19,105 bases of DNA from Phycisphaerales bacterium UBA2218. Lineage in GTDB: Bacteria; Planctomycetota; Phycisphaerae; Sedimentisphaerales; Anaerobacaceae. The stretch is from positions 1 through 19,105 of the forward strand of contig DCUI01000082.1 of assembly GCA_002327785.1 (NCBI GenBank), written 5' to 3'. Shown here one piece after another: positions 7,508-14,425 of this stretch (positions are counted from its first letter, which is position 1; each line of letters opens with the position of its first letter). The notes under the pieces were generated by a model. It was not told the DNA's origin, searched no databases, and worked only from the letters and a program-made list of their open reading frames with translations. The position numbers and the translations under genes were made by a program.

Positions 7508-7650
7508 CTCCTTCTTACCGTTCTTCTCATCTCATTTCGCCGCTTCAGCCAAGACTGACGGATCCATGGACATCCGCCATCGAAGCGAGGCCGTACATTC
7601 CCCGCTCTCGGGAAACGCAAGAACATACCCCCCTTCCCTGGACAAGTCAA
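7508..7650 (-). promoter_or_regulatory. Promoter and ribosome binding site of the membrane-enolase gene
   Basis: On the minus strand: -35 TTGACT (7645-7650), 17-nt spacer, -10 TATGTT (7622-7627), predicting a leader of about 115 nt. AAGGAG at 7508-7513 lies about 9 nt before the ATG at 7498. The RBS is clear; the promoter is a good sequence match but unproven. Confidence 0.55.
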
Positions 7651-7693
7651 GAGAGATTCCGACTGCGAGACCAATAGATTTCCGGCGTGGTGT

Positions 7694-7709
7694 ATGCCGC
7701 GCGCGGCAT
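7694..7709. repeat. Perfect 16-bp palindrome in the membrane-enolase/psd intergenic region
   Basis: ATGCCGCGCGCGGCAT is self-complementary over its full length. The following bases GCATCCTTCCGCTATCG resemble the core of the family A repeat (GGTATCCTTCCTGCGAT at 14305-14321), so this may be a decayed copy. It lies upstream of the predicted -35 on the minus strand and could equally be an operator. Confidence 0.4.
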
Positions 7710-7992
7710 CCTTCCGCTATCGAGCCGACCCTCGGCGCGCCCGGCATGGCCCGGGCCCATGTGCGACCGGCAGAGTGTCCGTAAACACTTTCTCAAAAAA
7801 GTCTTACGATAAGAGATTCGACCGGCAGCGCTCGACACGCAGACCTCTTCGTAGCGTCATCCGCACCTTTTTCCCGCGAATTATCAAGAATCCCTGTAAC
7901 ACTTCGCCCTCTCCAACGTCCATTTAAGATAGCGATAGGGATTGTACGGTCCTTTGTGGCTATTTGAGGAGATCTACCGCTTTCCGTGATAT

Positions 7993-8022
7993 GGCCGACT
8001 GGGCGGAGGTCGGCCTTCTTTT
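7993..8022 (+). terminator. Intrinsic terminator-like hairpin upstream of psd
   Basis: GGCCGAC (7993-7999) and GTCGGCC (8009-8015) form a perfect 7-bp stem with a 9-nt loop, followed at once by TTCTTTT on the plus strand. No plus-strand protein gene precedes it, since the membrane-enolase gene reads the other way. It may therefore end a small untranslated RNA starting in the otherwise empty 7710-7990 interval, or act as an attenuator. It also argues against the GTG at 7986 as the psd start. Confidence 0.6.
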
Positions 8023-8058
8023 ATGCGCAGGTGGGCGCTCGTCCCGGCGTTTTCCCTG

Positions 8059-8087
8059 TTGATTTTCCAGCCCGGCACGCGTATCAT
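8059..8087 (+). promoter_or_regulatory. Candidate promoter of psd-pssA
   Basis: -35 TTGATT (8059-8064), 17-nt spacer, -10 TATCAT (8082-8087). The start codon of psd at 8097 lies 9 nt after the -10, so transcription would start almost at the ATG. This fits the absence of a Shine-Dalgarno and implies a leaderless or near-leaderless mRNA. Confidence 0.5.
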
Positions 8088-8096
8088 TATCCGCTT

Positions 8097-8816
8097 ATGC
8101 GTATTCCACTGACGAAGTACGGATTGCCTGAGGTGGTTGTCTACCCGGCGGCTGTCCTCGTGTTGATGGGCGCTGCAGGATGGTTCGGGCCTTCGCGGCT
8201 GTCTCTTGGCGGGATCGTTGCTGTTGAAGCGGTTCTGGCGATCGTCCTGGGATGGGCCCTGATGTTCTTTCGGGACCCCCACCGGGAGCCGCCACAGGAC
8301 GACAACCTGCTGCTGGCGCCCGCCGATGGGACGATCACGGACGTGGGGATGGTCGAGGAGACCGAATTCATCGGGGGCCCGGCGCTGCGCGTCGGGATCT
8401 TCCTGAGCATCTTCAACACGCACATCAACCGCGCCCCGTGCGACGCGAAGGTTGAGAAGATCGTTTACCGCTCCGGCAAGTACATCAACGCGATGAGCCC
8501 CCGGGCAGGCAAGGTGAACGAGTCCAACAATCTGTCCATGGTACGAACGAGCCACCCCCAGGACCGGCTCCTCGTCCGTCAGATCAGCGGGGCCATCGCC
8601 CGGCGAATCGTCTGCGCAGCCCGGGAGGGTCAGCAGCTCACCGGTGGAGAACAGTTCGGCATGATCAAATTCGGATCGCGAACCGAGCTGTATCTTTCCG
8701 CTAGTCAGAACGTAGAGTGTATGGCCCGGATCGGGGACAAGGTGAAGGCGGGCATTACCCCGCTCGTGAAGTACGGGCCGGGGTCGCCTACACAGGAACC
8801 TGCAGAAGAAGAATGA
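8097..8816 (+). CDS. psd: Phosphatidylserine decarboxylase proenzyme
   Basis: The 239-residue product is the short type of phosphatidylserine decarboxylase. Hydrophobic segments at about 13-30 and 37-57 anchor it to the membrane, and FFRDP follows. Active-site features are LAPADGTI (D77) and FNTHINR (H109). The self-cleavage site KFGSRTELYL has G193-S194: the chain cuts between them, and Ser becomes the pyruvoyl cofactor on the small alpha subunit. It decarboxylates phosphatidylserine to phosphatidylethanolamine. The start at 8097 is preferred because the family begins just before its first TM and because a terminator-like hairpin lies further upstream. Its TGA overlaps the pssA ATG (ATGA). 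Confidence 0.95.
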   Translation: MRIPLTKYGLPEVVVYPAAVLVLMGAAGWFGPSRLSLGGIVAVEAVLAIVLGWALMFFRDPHREPPQDDNLLLAPADGTITDVGMVEETEFIGGPALRVGIFLSIFNTHINRAPCDAKVEKIVYRSGKYINAMSPRAGKVNESNNLSMVRTSHPQDRLLVRQISGAIARRIVCAAREGQQLTGGEQFGMIKFGSRTELYLSASQNVECMARIGDKVKAGITPLVKYGPGSPTQEPAEEE

Positions 8817-9718
8817 GTAATAGACATCGAAGAACGGTGGATCACAGACCGAGACGGCCTTTGTTCCGGCGCGTGCGAAGGCATCGCGTCCGATATGTCA
8901 CCCTCCTGCCGTCGCTGATTACGATCCTCAACGGGATCTTCGGATTCACCGCGATTGTCCTGGCAAGCAAGGCCAACGAGCCGGAGGCCGGAAGAATGTC
9001 CTGCTTCGCCGTGGCCGGATACATGGTCCTGCTCGCCATGTTCGCCGATATGCTGGACGGCCGGCTGGCCCGCATGAGCCAGAGCACATCAAGCTTCGGC
9101 GGCCAACTCGACAGTCTCTGCGATCTGATCAGCTTCGGCGTCGCCCCGGCGTTCCTTATGCTCAGACTCGTGGAGAGCGAGTTGCAGCTCCACGAGATTT
9201 TCTGGGGCGGCCTGGTTCACCGGTTCATCTGGCTGGCGGCGCTGGTGTACTTCAGTTGTGCGGCAATCCGACTGGCCCGCTTCAACGTCGAGAACGACGA
9301 GAATGAAGTGGCTCACATGAGCTTCGTCGGCCTGCCCAGTCCCGCAGCAGCAGGCGTCGTCATCAGCCTGATCATCTTCCAGCAGGAGCAGGTCCCCAAT
9401 CTCGACCTGCTGGTGTACGCCCTGCCGATGGCGACGCTGGGCGTCGCAATCCTTATGGTCAGCCGGGTCCGGTACCCGCACATCGTGAACGTATACCTCA
9501 AGGGCAAGCAGCCGTTCAGCTACCTCATTCGGGTCCTCCTGCTCCTTGGGCTGGTCTGGTCGAGCGGCGTGCAGACGGCGATGGTCCTGATCTTCGGGTA
9601 CTTCGCGGCGGGCAGCTTTGTCAGATGGTTTTACGGGAAGGCATTCCCCAAGGCAGGAGGACTGGTGTTCCGGGGTCAGGAACCGGCTTCGGATGCAGCA
9701 CCGGGTGCAGGCGCGTAA
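8813..9718 (+). CDS. pssA: CDP-diacylglycerol--serine O-phosphatidyltransferase
   Basis: The 301-residue multi-TM enzyme carries the complete CDP-alcohol phosphotransferase motif: D79, D82-G83-x2-A86-R87-x8-G96-x3-D100-x3-D104, where the aspartates bind the metal ions. Further hydrophobic segments run to about residue 285, and the N-terminus is strongly basic (RHRRTVDHRPRR). It transfers CDP-diacylglycerol to serine to make phosphatidylserine, the substrate of the preceding Psd. The 4-nt overlap with psd indicates translational coupling. The start is the overlapping ATG with GAAGAAG upstream. Its stop is 10 nt from the convergent pilZ stop. Confidence 0.95.
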   Translation: MSNRHRRTVDHRPRRPLFRRVRRHRVRYVTLLPSLITILNGIFGFTAIVLASKANEPEAGRMSCFAVAGYMVLLAMFADMLDGRLARMSQSTSSFGGQLDSLCDLISFGVAPAFLMLRLVESELQLHEIFWGGLVHRFIWLAALVYFSCAAIRLARFNVENDENEVAHMSFVGLPSPAAAGVVISLIIFQQEQVPNLDLLVYALPMATLGVAILMVSRVRYPHIVNVYLKGKQPFSYLIRVLLLLGLVWSSGVQTAMVLIFGYFAAGSFVRWFYGKAFPKAGGLVFRGQEPASDAAPGAGA

Positions 9719-9728
9719 TCCGGGTGCG

Positions 9729-10598
9729 TCAGTCCATCAAGACGCCCGCCGGAACCGGGCATGTCCCGGTCGGCTCGGGAACCTGCTCGACGCCGTTTGC
9801 CTGGTTGATCTTGTGGTAGTGGTCCACTACGCCGGCCAGACGGCTCAGCATGTCCCGCCCTTCCCCGCTCGCTTCCAGACCGACGATCTGCAGGCCGACG
9901 CACAGGCCCGATTGGTCCGCGGTGGGCAGGACGTTGCGAATCTGGGCGTTGAACATCAAGGGTTGCTCGTATGGCATTGGCGTGAACCGCACGCCTATGA
10001 ACTGGCCCTTGCGGAAGTCGGCTTCACCCGCAGTGCCGGCCTGGCCCTCCTCCGCGGCCCGCTTGAGAGGGACGATCACCTGTGCGCCGCCGGCCGAAAT
10101 ATCCATCAGTCGCCCCTCATAGTAGGTGTGCGTCTTCTCGTTGGTCGTGCGCTTGCCCGTGCGGTGCCAGAGCACAACGTTGACCTTCAGCGACGGCGGG
10201 ACGTTGACCCGAAAGTAGCTGCGTCGCTGGATCACGCCGATCCGCTCGGGTGTGGCCAGGACGATGGTCCCACCTGCTTCCGGATCGGAGGAGGGCTCGA
10301 GGTTCACCACAACCGTGTCGAAGACGAACTTGCCATAGGCATGTTTGAAGTTCATCCCGACCGGCTGATCGATGCGAATGTTGATCGGGTGGGGTTTGCC
10401 TGTCGAGTGATATCCCTCCACGTACAGCCGGCCCGCGCCGCCGCGCGTCGCGCCGACCGCAAGCTGCTTCATGACCACCTTGGCCACGTGCCACTTGTCC
10501 TTGGACAGGTACGACATGATCGCGGGTGATTGGCTCTGTACGACCGCCTCAAGCACAGTCTGGGACTCAGTGCCCTGGAGCATGACGATCTCACTCAT
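9729..10598 (-). CDS. YcgR-like PilZ-domain protein (c-di-GMP receptor)
   Basis: 289 residues. The C-terminal half (about 120-265) is a PilZ domain with the binding signature RR-x3-R (R125, R126, R130, in IQRRSYFRVNVP) and D166-x-S168-x-x-G171 (LMDISAGGAQV). The N-terminal part (about 35-118, MNFKHAYGKFVFDTVVV) fits the beta-barrel flagellar-brake domain placed before PilZ in YcgR-type proteins. It should bind cyclic di-GMP and alter motility, secretion or polymer synthesis; no effector partner lies nearby. The start at 10598 is chosen over an upstream in-frame ATG at 10721 because GGGAGG lies 6 nt before it and the upstream part looks non-coding. Confidence 0.9.
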   Translation of the reverse strand: MSEIVMLQGTESQTVLEAVVQSQSPAIMSYLSKDKWHVAKVVMKQLAVGATRGGAGRLYVEGYHSTGKPHPINIRIDQPVGMNFKHAYGKFVFDTVVVNLEPSSDPEAGGTIVLATPERIGVIQRRSYFRVNVPPSLKVNVVLWHRTGKRTTNEKTHTYYEGRLMDISAGGAQVIVPLKRAAEEGQAGTAGEADFRKGQFIGVRFTPMPYEQPLMFNAQIRNVLPTADQSGLCVGLQIVGLEASGEGRDMLSRLAGVVDHYHKINQANGVEQVPEPTGTCPVPAGVLMD

Positions 10599-10653
10599 AT
10601 CAAACCTCCCATGCTTACGTCTGTGCACGCCCGTTCCAAGCGGCAGCACCGAT

Positions 10654-10685
10654 CCGGGTGCGTAAGCGCAGCTCCCTGCACCCGG
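10654..10685 (-). repeat. Hairpin in the 5' leader of the PilZ gene
   Basis: CCGGGTGC (10654-10661) pairs perfectly with GCACCCGG (10678-10685) around a 16-nt loop. It would lie in the mRNA leader if the promoter at 10759-10787 is right. The 12-mer ATCCGGGTGCGT at 10652-10663 recurs at 9718-9729, over the pssA and pilZ stop codons, so related repeats flank the gene. It does not match the c-di-GMP riboswitch consensus as far as I can tell. Confidence 0.4.
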
Positions 10686-10758
10686 GGTCCGAAACCGCAG
10701 TCCACCCGTGCCGCCCCCCAACAGGGCATAGAGGACCCGTCAAAACGAATCCGTCTAA

Positions 10759-10787
10759 AATATATGTAGTAAATCGGCAAGCCACAA
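10759..10787 (-). promoter_or_regulatory. Candidate promoter of the PilZ gene
   Basis: On the minus strand: -35 TTGTGG (10782-10787), 17-nt spacer, -10 TATATT (10759-10764, 5/6), in a locally AT-rich patch that stands out in GC-rich DNA. The predicted leader is about 150 nt. Beyond this, 10788-11110 contains no gene or clear site that I can see. Confidence 0.55.
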
Positions 10788-11125
10788 AAATCACATAAGC
10801 TTTTTGCCGCATCTGTGTGGCTCGTATCGGCGGATATGACGCCGGGTCGGACACGATCCCATAATCACACAAAGACGGGCCCTGATTCCCGCGACCACGA
10901 CATTGCCGCAAGAAAGCCTTCCGTAATAATGCCCCGTGGTTTTTCTGCAGATTCGGTGTTGCCGTTCATGGGGCTCGACGGCCGCTGCGCGCGTGTTCCT
11001 CCGAGTCGATAGTTGCACCCTCGCGATGCTTCGGATATGGTGGGATGAGACGAGGTGATCGTCCATCGGCCCCATCGGGTCGAGTATTATCAGACTGTGT
11101 GCCCATGAGCAGGAGAAGCAACATC

Positions 11126-13525
11126 ATGAGGATGCAACTCGCCGGGATCGCTGCGGCCATTGCGTTGGCTGCCTTCACAGGTATCAGTACCGCCGATACG
11201 GATGCGGATTGGCAAGGCCTTACGCTCTGGTACACCCACCCTGCCAAACAATGGACCGAGGCACTGCCCGTCGGCAACGGCCGGCTCGGCGCCATGGTCT
11301 TCGGCGAGGCAGCCAACGAACGGATTCAGCTCAACGAGGACACCCTCTGGGACGGCTACTCCCGCGACACGACCAACCCGCAGGCGCTGGAGGCGTTGCC
11401 GGAGGTGCGCAGGCTGCTCTTTGAAGGCAAAAACGCCGAGGCGACGAAACTGGCCGGCGAAAAGATGATGGGCCGGCCCCAGGGCGTGGAATCGTACCAA
11501 TCCCTGGGCGACCTGCATCTGTCGTCCGCCACGGTCGGAACCACCGCCGACTATCGCAGGAGCCTCGACCTCGACACGGGGATCGCCACCACGACCTGGA
11601 CGGCTGACGGCGTCCGTTTCACCCGCGAGGTCTTCGCCTCGGCCCCCGATAACGTGATTGTCATCCGCATGACGGCCGACAAGCCCGCGAGCATCACATG
11701 CACTGCGACGGTCACTCGCCAGCAGGATGCGAACCGTCTCAGCGATGGCGACGACGGGATCGTCCTTCGCGGCCGGATCAAACGTACGCGACCCCAAACG
11801 GGCGAGAACGTTGGCATGAGATTCGAGGCCCATCTGAGAGCCAAGGCAAAGGGCGGCACAGTCGCCGGCCGGGATGGGAAGCTCTCGGTCGAAAAGGTGG
11901 ACGAGTTGCTTCTTCTTATTGCCGCAGCGACGGATTACCGTGGCGGTGAACCTGCCGGCTTGTGCCGGGCGCATCTTCAGGCTGCAGGGGATTCCTACGA
12001 GCGACTGTGCGACAGGCACCTGGCCGACCACCGCAGGCTCTTTCGCAGAGTGAACCTGGATCTTGGCCGGACCGAGAACGAAACAAAGCCGACAGACCAG
12101 CGGCTCACGGCGGTCGCCCAAGGTCAGGCCGACCCCGGCCTAGCCGCCCTCTACTTCCAGTTCGGGCGATACCTGCTCATGGGCTGCTCCCGGCCGGGCG
12201 ATATGCCCGCCAACCTCCAGGGATTGTGGAACGAGCACATGAAAGCTCCCTGGAACGCCGATTATCACACGAACATCAACCTGCAGATGAACTACTGGCC
12301 GGCGGAGGCGGTGAACCTGGGCGAATGCCACCTGCCGCTGTTCGACTACATGAAGGATTGCCTCGTCGAGTCGGGCAACCGCACGGCGAAGGCCCACTAC
12401 GGCTGCGACGGCTGGGTCGTCCACCATCTCTCCGATATCTGGGGTTTCACGACGCCCGCCGACGGGGTCTGGGGCATCTGGCTGATGGGGGGCGCCTGGC
12501 TGGCCCAGCACCCATACGAGCACTACCTGTTCACCCAGGACAAAACGTTCCTCCACGATACGGCGTATCCGCTGATGAAAGGGGCCGCCGAGTTCATGCT
12601 CGATTTCCTCGTCGAAGCGCCGGCGGGGACACCTGTGGCCGGCAGACTTGTCACGAACCCCTCCCACTCGCCCGAAAACCAGTTCCGCAAGCCGGACGGC
12701 TCGACCTCCATGTTCACCTACGGCGCCACGATGGACCTGGAGATCCTTCATGATCTGTTCACCAACTGCATCGAGGCCGCGACGAGCCTGGACACAGACG
12801 CCGAGTTCCGCGAGAGACTCGCTTCGGCCCTGCGACGGCTGGCTCCGCTCCAGATCAGCGTCAAGACCGGCCGGCTCCAGGAATGGATCGAGGACTACGA
12901 CGAGCCCGAGCCGGGACACCGCCACATGTCGCACCTGTACGGCCTCCATCCGGGCCGGCAGATCACGCTGAGCAACACGCCCGAGCTGGCCCAGGCCGCC
13001 CGCAAATCGCTCGAATACCGGCTCTCTCACGGCGGCGGTCATACCGGCTGGAGCCGCGCGTGGATCATCAACTTCTGGGCCCGCCTGCAAGAGGCCGAGA
13101 AGGCATATGAAAACGTAGTCAAGCTCCTGGAGAAATCGACATTGCCGAACCTCTTCGACAATCACCCGCCGTTCCAGATCGACGGCAACTTCGGCGGCAC
13201 GGCCGGCATCGCGGAAATGCTCCTGCAAAGCCACGCCGGTGAGATCCACCTGCTGCCCGCCCTGCCGGCCGCATGGCCGCAGGGTTCCGTCACCGGGCTA
13301 TGCGCCCGCGGCGGATTCGAAGTGGACATCTATTGGCGCAACGGCGGGTTGGACAAGGGCATCATCCATTCCAGCACGGGTGGCAAATGCCGCGTGCGGG
13401 TGGCCGTGCCTGTCCGCGTGAGTCTGGCCGGAATGCCGGTGAAGACGAGCCGGCCCATAGGCGGCGTCGCGGAGTTCGAGACGCAAGCCGGCCGCAGCTA
13501 TACGCTCGATGCCGACAACCGTTGA
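11126..13525 (+). CDS. Secreted GH95 alpha-L-fucosidase
   Basis: 799 residues from the chosen ATG, which has AGGAG 10 nt upstream (11111-11115) and begins a signal peptide (MRMQLAGIAAAIALAAFTGISTA). The N-terminal beta domain opens with LWYTHPAKQWTEALPVGNGRLGAMVFG, the usual GH95 entry. The (alpha/alpha)6 catalytic domain has NLQGLWN, NADYHTNINLQMNYWPAE (N383, N385), WVVHHLSDIWG, NPSHSPEN (E517), GHRHMSHLYGLHPG, GHTGWSRAW, and FQIDGNFGGTAGIAEML (D686). By analogy with the studied bifidobacterial enzyme the Asn pair, a Glu and the Asp should be catalytic; the exact match of E517 is inferred. It removes fucose (or the related L-galactose) from polysaccharides outside the cytoplasm. An M50 protein follows 54 nt later on the same strand. 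Confidence 0.95.
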   Translation: MRMQLAGIAAAIALAAFTGISTADTDADWQGLTLWYTHPAKQWTEALPVGNGRLGAMVFGEAANERIQLNEDTLWDGYSRDTTNPQALEALPEVRRLLFEGKNAEATKLAGEKMMGRPQGVESYQSLGDLHLSSATVGTTADYRRSLDLDTGIATTTWTADGVRFTREVFASAPDNVIVIRMTADKPASITCTATVTRQQDANRLSDGDDGIVLRGRIKRTRPQTGENVGMRFEAHLRAKAKGGTVAGRDGKLSVEKVDELLLLIAAATDYRGGEPAGLCRAHLQAAGDSYERLCDRHLADHRRLFRRVNLDLGRTENETKPTDQRLTAVAQGQADPGLAALYFQFGRYLLMGCSRPGDMPANLQGLWNEHMKAPWNADYHTNINLQMNYWPAEAVNLGECHLPLFDYMKDCLVESGNRTAKAHYGCDGWVVHHLSDIWGFTTPADGVWGIWLMGGAWLAQHPYEHYLFTQDKTFLHDTAYPLMKGAAEFMLDFLVEAPAGTPVAGRLVTNPSHSPENQFRKPDGSTSMFTYGATMDLEILHDLFTNCIEAATSLDTDAEFRERLASALRRLAPLQISVKTGRLQEWIEDYDEPEPGHRHMSHLYGLHPGRQITLSNTPELAQAARKSLEYRLSHGGGHTGWSRAWIINFWARLQEAEKAYENVVKLLEKSTLPNLFDNHPPFQIDGNFGGTAGIAEMLLQSHAGEIHLLPALPAAWPQGSVTGLCARGGFEVDIYWRNGGLDKGIIHSSTGGKCRVRVAVPVRVSLAGMPVKTSRPIGGVAEFETQAGRSYTLDADNR

Positions 13526-13579
13526 GCCTTGGGCCACCGCCGCGACGAATACACGTGAAAGGTTAAGGAATAATCGATA

Positions 13580-14281
13580 ATGCCTGTAGAATTTGGGCTC
13601 GGATTGGTTTGGTACGCGGTGTTCGTGATTTCGACGACCTTTCACGAGGCCGCCCATGGTTTCGCCGCGCTGAAGCTCGGCGACCCGACGGCACACCACG
13701 CCGGTCTGGCGACGCTCGATCCGGTCCCGCACATCCAGCGGTCGCCCATCGGCATGGTGGCGGTCCCAATCGTTTCCTTCCTGTTCGGCGGCTGGATGAT
13801 CGGGTGGGCGAGCACGCCTTACGATCCGTACTGGGCGCAGGCCAATCGCCGAAAGGCGGCCTGGACGGCCCTGGCGGGCCCCGGCGCCAACCTCGCGTTG
13901 ATTCTTCTTGCTGCCGCACTCATCCGAGTCGGCATGGCTCTGGGCCTGTTTGCGGCGCCCCTGGAATCCACCTGGACCCAAGTCACCGTCGCCAAGTCTC
14001 CGGGCATGGTCACCAGTGCGGCGGTCGTGGTCAGCGTCCTGTTCTCGCTGAACCTGATCCTGCTCGTCTTCAACCTGCTGCCCCTGCCCCCGCTCGACGG
14101 CAGCGAGATCCTCATGCTGTTCCTCGACGACCGCACGGCCGACCGCTACCGGCAATTCATGGCCCAGCCCGCCGCCAACATGGTCGGCCTGGTCATCGCC
14201 TGGAACGTGATCGGAGGCCTCCTCGGTCCCGCCCACGGCCTGGCCCTGAACCTCCTCTACCCCGGCGCCGGGTACCATTGA
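13580..14281 (+). CDS. Compact site-2-protease-type M50 membrane metallopeptidase
   Basis: 233 residues with about five or six TM segments. The zinc site is complete: H22-E23-x-x-H26 (FHEAAHGF) in the first TM and D173 in NLLPLPPLDG (165-174) in a later one. There is no PDZ domain, and the length fits the small YwhC-like group of M50 proteins. It would cut membrane-spanning segments within the bilayer; its substrate cannot be read from the sequence. AAGGA lies about 11 nt before the ATG. It may share a transcript with the fucosidase, but the two have no evident functional link. Confidence 0.9.
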   Translation: MPVEFGLGLVWYAVFVISTTFHEAAHGFAALKLGDPTAHHAGLATLDPVPHIQRSPIGMVAVPIVSFLFGGWMIGWASTPYDPYWAQANRRKAAWTALAGPGANLALILLAAALIRVGMALGLFAAPLESTWTQVTVAKSPGMVTSAAVVVSVLFSLNLILLVFNLLPLPPLDGSEILMLFLDDRTADRYRQFMAQPAANMVGLVIAWNVIGGLLGPAHGLALNLLYPGAGYH

Positions 14282-14296
14282 TTCTCCCTCGCAGCG

Positions 14297-14347
14297 CGTC
14301 TGTCGGTATCCTTCCTGCGATTCCCCGCGGCCACATGGCGACAGACG
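14297..14347 (+). repeat. Palindromic repeat (family A), intergenic copy
   Basis: Perfect 9-bp inverted ends CGTCTGTCG / CGACAGACG bound a 51-nt element. The core GGTATCCTTCCTGCGATTC matches the reverse complement of the element inside the histidine kinase (2999-3047), and the length is nearly the same. It lies between convergent genes (M50 stop at 14281, secreted protein stop at 14426), where such elements would do little harm. Confidence 0.7.
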
Positions 14348-14425
14348 GCACGCGTGAATAGGTAAAGGGTGTGGCTCCACCCACGAGCACCGGAGCCACA
14401 CCGAACTATCGGCTTCAATCCGCAG

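Noticed and set aside
7986..8096. N-terminal extension of psd from a GTG at 7986
   Set aside because: It would run through a terminator-like hairpin and adds residues not expected before the first TM of this family.
10599..10721. Upstream start of the PilZ gene at 10721
   Set aside because: The ATG at 10598 has GGGAGG at ideal spacing, and the extension covers the leader hairpin with low-quality sequence.
10600..10760. c-di-GMP riboswitch in the PilZ leader
   Set aside because: A hairpin is present, but I cannot find the conserved core sequence of either known c-di-GMP riboswitch class.
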